From: Planctomycetota bacterium
GTDB taxonomy: Bacteria; Planctomycetota; Phycisphaerae; UBA1845
DNA: 61,917 nucleotides
Direction: 5' to 3'
NCBI GenBank assembly: GCA_030616775.1
Contig: JAUWWQ010000023.1
Coordinates: 1 to 61,917 of the forward strand
Shown one piece after another: positions 16,911 to 24,818 of this stretch. Made by a program: the position numbers and the translations under genes. Below the pieces are notes generated by a model. That model was not told the origin of the DNA. It saw only the letters and a program-made list of their open reading frames with translations, and did not search any database. The stretch's first letter is position 1. The number at the start of each line of letters is the position of its first letter.

Positions 16911-18041
16911 ATGGCTGTTTCGTTTGGGATATTTGAGCGGTTAAAGGGTAAAGGGGTCGCTGCGTATAAGAAGGGCGACTACCTGACGGCCAAGACGTAT
17001 CTGGTCGATGCGGCTGAGTGCATGGTTGACATGGCTGAAACCGCCAAGACGCCCGAAGCGAAGCGGCAGCATGAAGAGCTGGCGGCCGAATTGATCGATC
17101 TGGCCAAGGACAGCGACCGGATGCACAGGTCCGGCGGTAAAGGACGTCGCCCGGGTGTTGCCCGCCAGCGCGAAAGGGAGGGCGATTCCGGGGCGGATGT
17201 CGCGGACTGGATCGTCAAGGACAAACCGACCATCGGCTTCGACGACATCGCCGGCCTGGACGACGTAAAGGAAGATATCCGCCTGAAGATGATCTACCCC
17301 TTCGCCCACCCGGAGCTGGCCCGGCAATACGGGATCAGCACCGGCGGCGGCGTGCTGCTCTACGGCGCGCCGGGTACGGGCAAAACAATGATCGCCAAGG
17401 CCATCGCCCACGAGATCGAGGCGACGTTTTTTGTTGTCAGCCCGGCCCAAATGCTCAGCAAATGGGTCGGTGAGGCCGAGCAGAACATCCGCAAGCTTTT
17501 CGAGGCCGCCAAGTCGGAGCCTACCTCGGTGATTTTCCTGGACGAGATCGAAGCCCTGGTGCCCAAGCGGAAAAGCGACAGCTCCACCGTCATGCAGCGG
17601 GTGGTGCCGCAAATCCTGCAGGAACTGGAGGGATTTGATCGGACGGGCGACCGGGCACTACTATTTGTAGGGGCGACGAACAAGCCGTGGATGCTCGATG
17701 AGGCGATACTTCGGCCCGGGCGGCTCGACGCCAGGATATACGTCGGCCTGCCCGACGCACCGGCGCGATTTCGCCTGTTGGAGATTTACTTTGGCGGCAG
17801 GCCGCTGGCGGAGGACGTAGATTTCGGTGAGTTGTGCGACCGGTTGGATCGTTACAGCGGTGCCGACATCAAGAATATTGCCCATCGGGCGGCACAATTA
17901 CCGTTTATGGAGGCGATCGCCGGGAAAGACGCCAGGCCGATCTCGCGGCAGGACATCATGACCGTCGTTGAGGCGACACGCCCATCGGTCAATCCGGCGG
18001 ACTTGATCCGATACGAGAAGTTCACGGAAGGCAGGAAGTAA
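16911..18041 (+). CDS. Vps4-like AAA ATPase with N-terminal MIT-like domain
   Basis: 376 residues. Residues 5-72 fit a three-helix MIT domain: G-V-A-A-Y-K-K-G-D-Y-L-T-A-K-T-Y at 15-30, then an Ala-rich helix and a third helix ending L-A-K-D-S-D-R. The AAA domain follows: Walker A G-A-P-G-T-G-K-T (152-159), pore loop 1 S-K-W-V-G-E (183-188, the aromatic that threads ESCRT-III in Vps4), Walker B V-I-F-L-D-E (207-212), sensor N257, R-P-G-R-L-D (268-273) near the arginine-finger position. The C-terminus P-S-V-N-P-A-D-L-I-R-Y-E-K-F matches the terminal helix of the Vps4/katanin/p97 group. Expected role: remodelling of ESCRT-III-like filaments. The Vps4 beta-hairpin insertion seems to be missing, so MIT-bearing katanin/spastin relatives are alternatives. 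Confidence 0.85.
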   Translation: MAVSFGIFERLKGKGVAAYKKGDYLTAKTYLVDAAECMVDMAETAKTPEAKRQHEELAAELIDLAKDSDRMHRSGGKGRRPGVARQREREGDSGADVADWIVKDKPTIGFDDIAGLDDVKEDIRLKMIYPFAHPELARQYGISTGGGVLLYGAPGTGKTMIAKAIAHEIEATFFVVSPAQMLSKWVGEAEQNIRKLFEAAKSEPTSVIFLDEIEALVPKRKSDSSTVMQRVVPQILQELEGFDRTGDRALLFVGATNKPWMLDEAILRPGRLDARIYVGLPDAPARFRLLEIYFGGRPLAEDVDFGELCDRLDRYSGADIKNIAHRAAQLPFMEAIAGKDARPISRQDIMTVVEATRPSVNPADLIRYEKFTEGRK

Positions 18042-18159
18042 CGATGCGGGATTCCTCGAGTTTGTGTTCTTTCCCCCTCTCCAGCGGGGATAGTGGGAGC
18101 GTAAGCGTGTTACTCAATCTCCCCCAGCTCCTCTACAAGGAGACGAGGTAGGGTGCTTT

Positions 18160-19926
18160 ATGGCTGGCAGTAAGTTTGATCCTCAGCTTTTTTTCCAGCG
18201 TCCTGATAACGTGGCCCTGCACGTTCCCGCGTCCGAGCTGTTCGGTATCCTGAAGAGGTCGTTGGATTTGCCTTCGCAGTGGGCCGCGATGGTCAGGCGG
18301 ACCACAGGCGATCACGTCGTCGTACAGGCCGGTGGACAGGTAAGCGGTACGGACGTCGAGGACGTGCTCTTTGTCAGAACTACGCCTGTCGAGGTGGTGC
18401 TCGAAGAGGAAGGCATCGTCACGGGTGACCGGTATCAGTGCCGTGCGGAGCTTCGGCTACGGATTAGCGTCATTCCCGAACGCAGCGAGTTGCTGTCCTT
18501 TCAAAGCGTGGTGCTCGGGAGCCATCGCGTTGTGCAGGCGGCCGGTATTGCCCGCTATCTTCAACCGGCGCTCCGGGCCGCCCTGGCGCAGTTCGCCGCC
18601 CAGCGCGAAGCGGCCGAAATTGTCGATGCCCGTTCGACGGAGCCGATATCCGCCGCGATGGCCGAAGCCCTCAAGGCACCCTGTTTCGCTGCCGGGCTGG
18701 TTGTAGACGGTCGGCCGTCGGCAAAGTTCGACTCCAAGACGCTTCGACAGGTTCAGGACGCTGAGCAGGAGGCCGTTCGCCGCCACGCGGAGCACAAGGC
18801 GGCCCGAGAGCTTCAAGAGGCGTTGGAGCGGGCCCAGGCTCGGCACCTCGATCATCTGGCATCGCTGTTTACTCGACTCAAGGATCTGGCCGACGCCTCA
18901 CCCGACGTTGAGTTGCCGGAGCTGATCCGTGCGTTCTCGGAGCAGCAGCGAGGCGAGTTGTACGAAGCACTCTTTGAGTCTGAGCCGGTAACCGCACAGA
19001 CGCAGTGGCTGGTCGTCGGGGCTGGTGATGAGTTGATGTTCTTCGCCCCATCAAGTCTCGATTCGCCGAGTCGTCGCTTCCGCGTGGAGGGTGAGGCCGG
19101 TCCCGTGCGATCAATTCACGTAGCCAAATCCGCTGACGGCAGTGTGACATTGCTTCTCGGCGCCGCCACCGGAGTCTACCGGCTTCCGATTGATCGGGTC
19201 GAGCCGGATATGACGCTCCTTGTAAGCGGTTTGCCGTCGGCGCGCGGCGGGTTCAATGCGGTGGCAATGGTGGGCGATCGCGTGTTCGCTTCGCACTCCG
19301 AGCTTGGTTTATGCGAATGGGACATCAATGACCCGGCGTCGTCGCGATCAAGATTTGAATCGATCACCCGCGGGGCGAAGGCGGTGCGCGGAGTTCAGTT
19401 CTTCGATGGGGATCTGTACTGCGCCATTGACGACCGGGTGATTCGCTGGGCGGCGGACCAGAGCACGGAGCGCCCCACACATATTTATACCGGCAGCATG
19501 ACCACGATCACCGCACTGTGTCCCACGTCGGATGGCCTGTTCGTGGGCAACGGTGAGGGCGACGTTCTGCACTGGCCTACCAGCCGCGATCGCAAGCCCG
19601 ATCGCCTGCACACAGGCTTGCATCGCCCCGCGGAATCCGTGTGGCTGCTGTCCACGCACGGGGTGCGGCGCCTGGTGTATACCGACACGTCGCTACACGT
19701 CCACGCGCGCGTGCTCGGTGACAACTTCGAGTGTCGTTACGAAGCCGGTGGGCAGACGCTTCGCCGGGTCGAGGTCGCACCTGACATGCTGGTGGGCACC
19801 AACGACCTGCGAGACCGCCTGATCTGCTGGAGTCCGGGTCAGCCCAAGCAGCCTACCGCAACACTCGCCGTCTCGCGCCTCTGCGGCCACAGCATCCAGG
19901 ACGTCTGCCTCGTGCCGCAGGTGTAA
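18160..19926 (+). CDS. SPFH/band-7-like domain fused to a beta-propeller
   Basis: 588 residues, no signal peptide or clear TM segment. Residues 15-185 read like an SPFH/band-7 domain: D-V-L-F-V-R-T-T-P-V-E-V (68-79), a strand-rich block R-A-E-L-R-L-R-I-S-V-I-P, then a helix R-Y-L-Q-P-A-L-R-A-A-L and a final strand F-A-A-G-L-V-V-D-G. A charged coiled coil follows (190-245), as in flotillins. The C-terminal 300 residues are repeated strands with W-D-I/W-x-A/H-W-P motifs, consistent with a WD40-like propeller. SPFH proteins organise membrane microdomains and often partner with PspA-type proteins. It lies 118 bases after the Vps4-like gene. The domain call is by eye. Confidence 0.6.
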   Translation: MAGSKFDPQLFFQRPDNVALHVPASELFGILKRSLDLPSQWAAMVRRTTGDHVVVQAGGQVSGTDVEDVLFVRTTPVEVVLEEEGIVTGDRYQCRAELRLRISVIPERSELLSFQSVVLGSHRVVQAAGIARYLQPALRAALAQFAAQREAAEIVDARSTEPISAAMAEALKAPCFAAGLVVDGRPSAKFDSKTLRQVQDAEQEAVRRHAEHKAARELQEALERAQARHLDHLASLFTRLKDLADASPDVELPELIRAFSEQQRGELYEALFESEPVTAQTQWLVVGAGDELMFFAPSSLDSPSRRFRVEGEAGPVRSIHVAKSADGSVTLLLGAATGVYRLPIDRVEPDMTLLVSGLPSARGGFNAVAMVGDRVFASHSELGLCEWDINDPASSRSRFESITRGAKAVRGVQFFDGDLYCAIDDRVIRWAADQSTERPTHIYTGSMTTITALCPTSDGLFVGNGEGDVLHWPTSRDRKPDRLHTGLHRPAESVWLLSTHGVRRLVYTDTSLHVHARVLGDNFECRYEAGGQTLRRVEVAPDMLVGTNDLRDRLICWSPGQPKQPTATLAVSRLCGHSIQDVCLVPQV

Positions 19927-20044
19927 CGCTCCGCCAGATGCGGGTTTCGGGTCACGCCTTCTTTGGAATTTGACAGGAGCTGGGCGTTACCGGCATTGAA
20001 CCTGGCCGGCAGGGGGGCTAGACTATTCATTACGAGGAAGCCAA

Positions 20045-20281
20045 ATGCGCCAGCAAGAGGTACGGGACGCTCTACGAAAGGAACCGTTCCAGCCCTTTCG
20101 GATTCATCTGAGCAACGGACACAGCTACGATGTCCGTCACCCGGAGTTCGTCGCCCTGACCCGTCGAAGCGTCTTTGTGGGCCTGCCATCTGGAAAGGAC
20201 GAGGTTGCAGATCGCATGATCGAGTGTGACCTGCTTCACGTCGTGGCGCTCGAGCCGATTGACGGGGCATCAACAACGTAG
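20045..20281 (+). CDS. Small conserved-type hypothetical protein
   Basis: 78 residues. The sequence (P-F-Q-P-F-R-I-H-L-S-N-G then V-R-H-P-E-F-V-A-L-T) alternates short strands in a way that suggests a small beta-barrel fold. I have a general impression that similar short proteins are frequent in planctomycete genomes but cannot check. The start is ATG at 20045. No role can be assigned; it is probably separate from the flanking uptake operon. Confidence 0.6.
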   Translation: MRQQEVRDALRKEPFQPFRIHLSNGHSYDVRHPEFVALTRRSVFVGLPSGKDEVADRMIECDLLHVVALEPIDGASTT

Positions 20282-20350
20282 ATCCGCAGACTCCACTGTG
20301 CGGACCAACACCGATCGCGTTTCCTTGCAACATTACAGTGAGCACCTAGG

Positions 20351-21286
20351 ATGCCGCTCATGTGGCGGCGAGGATGGTTAACCCGGCGGCTGGCGGCGCA
20401 CACCCTGTACGTGGCCATTTTCTTCTCGCCAATACTGGCAGCCCTGGCCGAGGTTCGGACGAAGAGCATCGAGCTCGGTGACGACACCGTAGCCGAGCGC
20501 ATTATCACCATTGCGCCGAATTCGGCGGAGATCATTTGTGGGCTGGGGGCGTGTGATCGAATTGTCGGCGTGAGCAAGTTTTGCGTTTACCCGCCCAAGC
20601 TGCAGCAGCGACCGCGAGTCGGCGGGCTGTTCGATTCCGACCTGGAAAGGATCATCGCCCTGCGGCCGGACCTTGTCGTTCTGCGCGGGCGGAACGATTC
20701 GGTGGAGCAGCTCTGCCGGCGGCGCAACATCGCTGTTTATCACGACCGGACTGAGACCCTCCGCGACGTTGAGACGTGCATCACCGACCTCGGGCAGCGC
20801 CTGGGGCGGGTCGACGAAGCAGCCAAGCTGCTGGAGCAGTTTCACCGTCGTCTGGATGCCGTTAGAAAACGGACCGCAAACCGGCCGCGACCGCGCGTAC
20901 TTCTGACGGTATCGCGCCAGCCCGACCGGCTGGCTAATGTGCTGACCGCCGGTAAGGGGACGTTTCTCGATGAGATGCTTAAGATCGCCGGTGGGACTAA
21001 CGTGTTCGGGCACCTGGACATGGCTTACCCTCAGATCAGCGTTGAAGCGATCATCGCCCGACGGCCCGACGTGATTATCGAGCTGATCCCGGAAGTGAAG
21101 TTGACGCCGGCGCTTACGCAGCAGATGCTCGGCCAATGGAAAAAGGTCGGTTCGATCCCGGCGGTTACCGACGGGCGAGTCTTCTTCGTCACCGACGATC
21201 ATTGTCTGATACCGTCGCCTCGGTACGTGGATATCATCGAGAAGGTGTCACGGTTGTTACACCCGGAGGCCGACGGTGATCCGTGA
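20351..21286 (+). CDS. Periplasmic substrate-binding protein, BtuF/FepB class
   Basis: 311 residues. It has a signal sequence (residues 1-34) with a Thr/Arg-rich start and hydrophobic core, and a class III binding-protein fold: I-I-T-I-A-P-N-S-A-E-I-I near the N-terminus, R-P-D-L-V-V-L in the first lobe and a long connecting helix. The repeated pattern R-R-P-D-V-I-I-E-L marks the second lobe. It overlaps the ATPase gene by 11 bases. Cobalamin (BtuF) is the likeliest ligand, iron-siderophore or haem the alternative; sequence alone does not decide. Confidence 0.85.
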   Translation: MPLMWRRGWLTRRLAAHTLYVAIFFSPILAALAEVRTKSIELGDDTVAERIITIAPNSAEIICGLGACDRIVGVSKFCVYPPKLQQRPRVGGLFDSDLERIIALRPDLVVLRGRNDSVEQLCRRRNIAVYHDRTETLRDVETCITDLGQRLGRVDEAAKLLEQFHRRLDAVRKRTANRPRPRVLLTVSRQPDRLANVLTAGKGTFLDEMLKIAGGTNVFGHLDMAYPQISVEAIIARRPDVIIELIPEVKLTPALTQQMLGQWKKVGSIPAVTDGRVFFVTDDHCLIPSPRYVDIIEKVSRLLHPEADGDP

Positions 21287-22094
21287 AACGACTCCGATGC
21301 TGGGCCTCGAAGAAGTGCGGTTCGGGTTTGCCGCCCGCCCGAGTTTTCTCGGCCCCATCACGTTCTGTGTTGACCGCGGCGAGTGCTGGGCGATCGTCGG
21401 GCCTAACGGAGCGGGCAAAAGCACGTTGTTGCGTCTGATGGCCGGTCTGTACAAGCCGCACGCCGGAAAGATCAGCCTCGGTGGCGCGGCGCTGGACGAA
21501 ATGCCCGGTCGCCACCGCGCCCGGCGCATGGCATTCCTGCCACAGAATCCGCCTACCCATCTTGATCTGTCCGTGCGAGACATGGTCCTGATGGGTCGGT
21601 TTCCGCATCGCTCGCTGGGGCTGTTCGACTCCGCGGAGGACTACCGGATCGCGGATCGGGTTATGGCGGTCACAGAGACGCTCGGTTTTGCCGATCGTCC
21701 CATGGCCACACTGTCAGGAGGTGAGGCCCAACGTGTCCACGTAGCCGCCGCCCTTGCCCAGGAACCGCGAATTGTGCTCCTCGACGAGCCTACCGCTTCG
21801 CTGGATATTCAACACCAACTGGCCATCTTTCAAATCCTTCGCAACCGGGCAAGTTCCGACGGGCTGGCAGTGGTCGTCGTGACTCATGACGTCAACCTGG
21901 CGGCCCAGTTCTGTTCCCACGTCTTGCTGCTTCATGAAGGGCACGGTGTGACTACGGGTCCACCGGCCGAGGTTTTAACGCCGGAGGTGCTTGGCCCGGT
22001 GTACGGTGTCGAGTTAATGACACTTGCGATTCCGTTCCAACAAGACCGCTGCTGGGTGGTGCCCGTTGCGGCGACGCGGGAGGAGCCTGTATGA
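21276..22094 (+). CDS. ABC transporter ATPase, BtuD/FepC class
   Basis: 272 residues. Walker A G-P-N-G-A-G-K-S, Q-loop F-L-P-Q-N, ABC signature L-S-G-G-E-A-Q-R, Walker B I-V-L-L-D-E-P-T and switch region V-V-T-H-D are all intact. The H-D-V-N-L-A-A-Q ending is typical of the FecE/BtuD family. It overlaps the binding-protein gene by 11 bases and the permease gene by 4 bases, so the three are one operon for vitamin B12 or ferric-chelate import across the inner membrane. No cobalamin riboswitch was recognised upstream. Confidence 0.9.
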   Translation: MIRETTPMLGLEEVRFGFAARPSFLGPITFCVDRGECWAIVGPNGAGKSTLLRLMAGLYKPHAGKISLGGAALDEMPGRHRARRMAFLPQNPPTHLDLSVRDMVLMGRFPHRSLGLFDSAEDYRIADRVMAVTETLGFADRPMATLSGGEAQRVHVAAALAQEPRIVLLDEPTASLDIQHQLAIFQILRNRASSDGLAVVVVTHDVNLAAQFCSHVLLLHEGHGVTTGPPAEVLTPEVLGPVYGVELMTLAIPFQQDRCWVVPVAATREEPV

Positions 22095-23221
22095 CGATGC
22101 TCACACCCCGTCGGTACGTCCTGCGGCTTGGCGGCTGTGTGCTGGGTCTTATGTTACTCATTTTGATAAGCCCGGGGATTGGCACAGAGTCTGCCTCGTT
22201 TGGATGGTGGGATGCCTGGCGAGCACAACTCGGGCTCTCGATCGATGCAGATGAGCTGATCGGACGTCCGTTCGTTGATTTGGACGAGGACGGCACGATC
22301 TCCAACGATGAGCTGGCCGGATTCGTCGATGTGGCCCGGCAGATCGGTTTCCGTCAGCGCTTTCCACGGACACTCCTGGCGTTGCAGGTGGGGATCACAC
22401 TGGCCTTGTGCGGGGCAACCTTTCAGGTGCTGTTCAGGAACCCGCTGGCTACGCCCTACACGCTTGGAATCGCCAGCGGCGGCTCGCTCGGTGCGCTGGT
22501 CGCCATCCGACTCGGATGGGGAATTACGCTGTTGGGCATATCGAGCCTGGCAATGTCTGCGTTTGTGGGCGGGGTCGCGGTTGTCGGGATCGTATTGTTG
22601 CTGGCCCGTGGAGCCCGGCGGTTGACCTCCAACGAACTCCTGCTTGCCGGGGTGACGATGGGGCTGTTCTGCTCCGCAATGATGATGCTTGTTACGGCCG
22701 TGTCGAGCGAACGGGCAACGTTCACGATGGTGCGCTGGATGATGGGTTCCCTGGATCCAATCACGACCCTCCAAGGTGCGATGCTACTACCGCTCGTGGT
22801 GCCTTCTTGGGTGGTGCTGATGGTCAGCGCTCGGGCGTTAAACCAATACCGCCTCGGTGATGAGCTGGCCACCTCCCGAGGGGTTAATGTGGTCAATCTG
22901 CAGGGAATCTGCGTGCTGGTCTGCACATTGGCGACGGCGGGCGTGGTGGCGAAGTGCGGTCCGATCGGGTTCGTTGGGCTGGTCGTGCCTCACATGGTTG
23001 CTTTGGTGATGGGCTCTGACTGTCGGCTGCTGCTTCCCACTTCGGCGGTTGTTGGCGGGGCCTTTCTGATCGTCTGTGATTGGGGTTCGCAGCTTACCAT
23101 GCGTTTTGCAGGTTGGGCTACCGACCGGCAGATTGGCAGCGCGACCCTGCCGATCGGGGTCGTAACCGCAGTTGTAGGGGTGCCTGTCTTTTTGATCTTG
23201 CTGAAAGCACGGCGGAAGTGA
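22091..23221 (+). CDS. BtuC/FecCD-type ABC permease with an EF-hand loop
   Basis: 376 residues; the FecCD family signature is clear (R-F-P-R-T-L-L-A-L then L-C-G-A-T-F-Q-V-L-F-R-N-P-L-A-T-P). About nine TM helices are visible. Between TM1 (residues 12-30) and TM2 there is an added extracytoplasmic stretch with a textbook Ca-binding EF-hand loop, D63-L-D65-E-D67-G-T-I70-S-N-D-E74. Such a loop is not part of standard BtuC or FecCD proteins, which go from TM1 straight to the R-x-P-R motif after about 30 residues. It may make transport depend on calcium or stabilise the periplasmic face. Start ATG at 22091 overlaps the upstream gene. Confidence 0.88.
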   Translation: MTMLTPRRYVLRLGGCVLGLMLLILISPGIGTESASFGWWDAWRAQLGLSIDADELIGRPFVDLDEDGTISNDELAGFVDVARQIGFRQRFPRTLLALQVGITLALCGATFQVLFRNPLATPYTLGIASGGSLGALVAIRLGWGITLLGISSLAMSAFVGGVAVVGIVLLLARGARRLTSNELLLAGVTMGLFCSAMMMLVTAVSSERATFTMVRWMMGSLDPITTLQGAMLLPLVVPSWVVLMVSARALNQYRLGDELATSRGVNVVNLQGICVLVCTLATAGVVAKCGPIGFVGLVVPHMVALVMGSDCRLLLPTSAVVGGAFLIVCDWGSQLTMRFAGWATDRQIGSATLPIGVVTAVVGVPVFLILLKARRK

Positions 23222-23410
23222 TCTGCGACCCGGCAGGGCGGGCGGCGGTTATGCGATTTTCAGCCGCCAAATCGTAAGAACATGTGAGAATCCCCTCGAC
23301 GGGCTGGAATACCGGCTAACATCTTGCGAATATAGTGGTCGGAGTATTGTGTAGGCGGGAAGCTTGCGCGTGAGGGACCAGAGCAAGAATCACTACCCGA
23401 GGAGAAGACC

Positions 23411-24289
23411 ATGAGAGCCCGAGCGACGTTTGTGTGCCTGGTTCTGGCAGGTCTGGGGTTGCTCCCGAGCACCGGCTGCATCGTCATTGGTGTAGATTGG
23501 GACTGGCCGTTTGGCGGCTCGAGAGTATGGACCGAGCCGGTGACCGAGCGGATTCAGATCGACGCCGCCGACCTCGAGGGCTTGGAGACGCGTACACACA
23601 ACGGCTCGATCACGTTCAATGGTCAGCCGATGGGGACGGCTGAAGCCTATGTCACGGTCACCAAGAAGGCCGGTGGGCTGACGATGGCTGACGCCGAAGC
23701 GGCACTCGAAGCAATCGACGTGTACGTCAAGCCAGCAGGCAACAATATTCAGCGCATCGGTTGGAAATGGAAAGGCATTAAGCGATCGAACTGGGGAGCC
23801 CGAGTCAGCTTCGATATCAAGGCACCAGGTAACATTCGATTCGATGGACAGACACATAATGGCCCGATCGAGATCAGCGGTGTCGCCGGCGATGTCCGGG
23901 TGGTCACCCACAACGGTGGGGTCAAGGTCGATTCGGCCGGTGGAAAGCTCCACGCTGAAACCCATAACGGGTCGGTCACAGCCACGTACGCCGGTGACGA
24001 CATCACGCTCGTTACCCACAATGGCCGCGTGACCGCGGACCTCAGCCGGTGCGGCGCGATGAGTGGCCGCATCACGACGCACAACGGTAGCATCGAGGTC
24101 GTCGTCGGTGAGGCGGCATCGGTTAATCTGACCTGCCGGACTCATAACGGGGCCATCAGGTGCAACGTTCCGTTGAACGAAAGCCTGTTCTCGCGACGTA
24201 AGCTCACGGGAACAATCGGGACCGGCGAAGGTAATCTCGACGTGATTACGCATAATGGCAGCGTCAACATCAAGAAAGCTTCCGGTTGA
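23411..24289 (+). CDS. DUF4097 (Toastrack-like) lipoprotein with T-H-N-G repeats
   Basis: 292 residues with a lipoprotein signal (L-L-P-S-T-G-C, lipid Cys C23). The mature part is a chain of short strands carrying eight T-H-N-G motifs (for example T-R-T-H-N-G-S-I and V-V-T-H-N-G-G-V) spaced every 15-25 residues, consistent with a right-handed beta-helix of the DUF4097/Toastrack class. Toastrack domains are found in LiaX-like and Psp-linked envelope-stress proteins. The gene follows the uptake operon after 189 bases and ends at a clear terminator. It is not in the ESCRT-like cluster but lies 3.5 kb away on the same strand, so a functional link is only suggestive. Confidence 0.75.
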   Translation: MRARATFVCLVLAGLGLLPSTGCIVIGVDWDWPFGGSRVWTEPVTERIQIDAADLEGLETRTHNGSITFNGQPMGTAEAYVTVTKKAGGLTMADAEAALEAIDVYVKPAGNNIQRIGWKWKGIKRSNWGARVSFDIKAPGNIRFDGQTHNGPIEISGVAGDVRVVTHNGGVKVDSAGGKLHAETHNGSVTATYAGDDITLVTHNGRVTADLSRCGAMSGRITTHNGSIEVVVGEAASVNLTCRTHNGAIRCNVPLNESLFSRRKLTGTIGTGEGNLDVITHNGSVNIKKASG

Positions 24290-24329
24290 CGCGACTTGAC
24301 AGACGTACCTCCCCCCTCCTTCCCTGGAG

Positions 24330-24360
24330 AAGCCCATGGGAAACTTCCTGTGGGCTTTTT
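24330..24360 (+). terminator. Rho-independent terminator after the DUF4097 gene
   Basis: AGCCCA (24331-24336) pairs with TGGGCT (24351-24356), followed by T residues to 24360. It lies 41 bases after the stop codon. Confidence 0.8.
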
Positions 24361-24400
24361 CAGTAGGCCCGGCTCCCCCACGAGGGACTCTGGCAGGCAA

Positions 24401-24492
24401 AGAGCCTATCCCAAAAAGTGTGGCACGGGTTTGCAATCCGTGTACTTAACCGGTTGGAAACCGGTGCCACAGGTGTTAATGGGATAGGCTCT
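24401..24492. repeat. 92-bp element with 13-bp perfect terminal inverted repeats
   Basis: AGAGCCTATCCCA (24401-24413) is the exact reverse complement of TGGGATAGGCTCT (24480-24492). Inside are two palindromes of the ACCGG/GTGCCAC type. The 3' 53 bases recur at 25971-26023 with 47 of 53 identical. The element is short, has no ORF, and looks like a MITE or REP-type unit. Confidence 0.85.
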
Positions 24493-24628
24493 AGGACGAT
24501 TGTCTGCGGGGGAATCCCTCCCCAACGCCGCACGGGCTGCTTTGTACGGATGTTCCGCGGCATGGTCACGGCATGGTAGTAATCGATGATCCGCCGATCG
24601 TCGAGACCAAACATTTCGCGGTTTTATC

Positions 24629-24657
24629 TTGCGTTGTGGGGGGGATCGTGATAGAAT
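24629..24657 (+). promoter_or_regulatory. Candidate sigma-70-type promoter for the dockerin gene
   Basis: TTGCGT (24629-24634) and TAGAAT (24652-24657) with a 17-base spacer. The gene starts 162 bases downstream. The rest of the 24493-24818 stretch shows no ORF or RNA gene. Confidence 0.4.
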
Positions 24658-24818
24658 GCGAACTCGTTAGACGGGCCGGAAGGGGTAAGGGTCCGCTTTG
24701 ACGTGCCCTGTCAGCACTCAGTGCGGGCATTTCAAAACGGCGGAATGCAGATGCGCTCGACGGGTAACATCCCGAGCGTTGTGGTTCACATGTTGTTTCC
24801 GATTCGGAGGTACAGACC

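Noticed and set aside
11075-19926. Archaeal (Asgard) origin of the whole contig because of the Vps4-like gene
   Set aside because: lysS, lolD, ilvE, recJ, alaS, hsp20 and the dockerin and kinase genes are bacterial and planctomycete-like, so only the cluster itself might be transferred.
20282-20350. Cobalamin riboswitch expected upstream of the BtuFCD-type operon
   Set aside because: The gap is only about 70 bases and the B12-box consensus was not seen.
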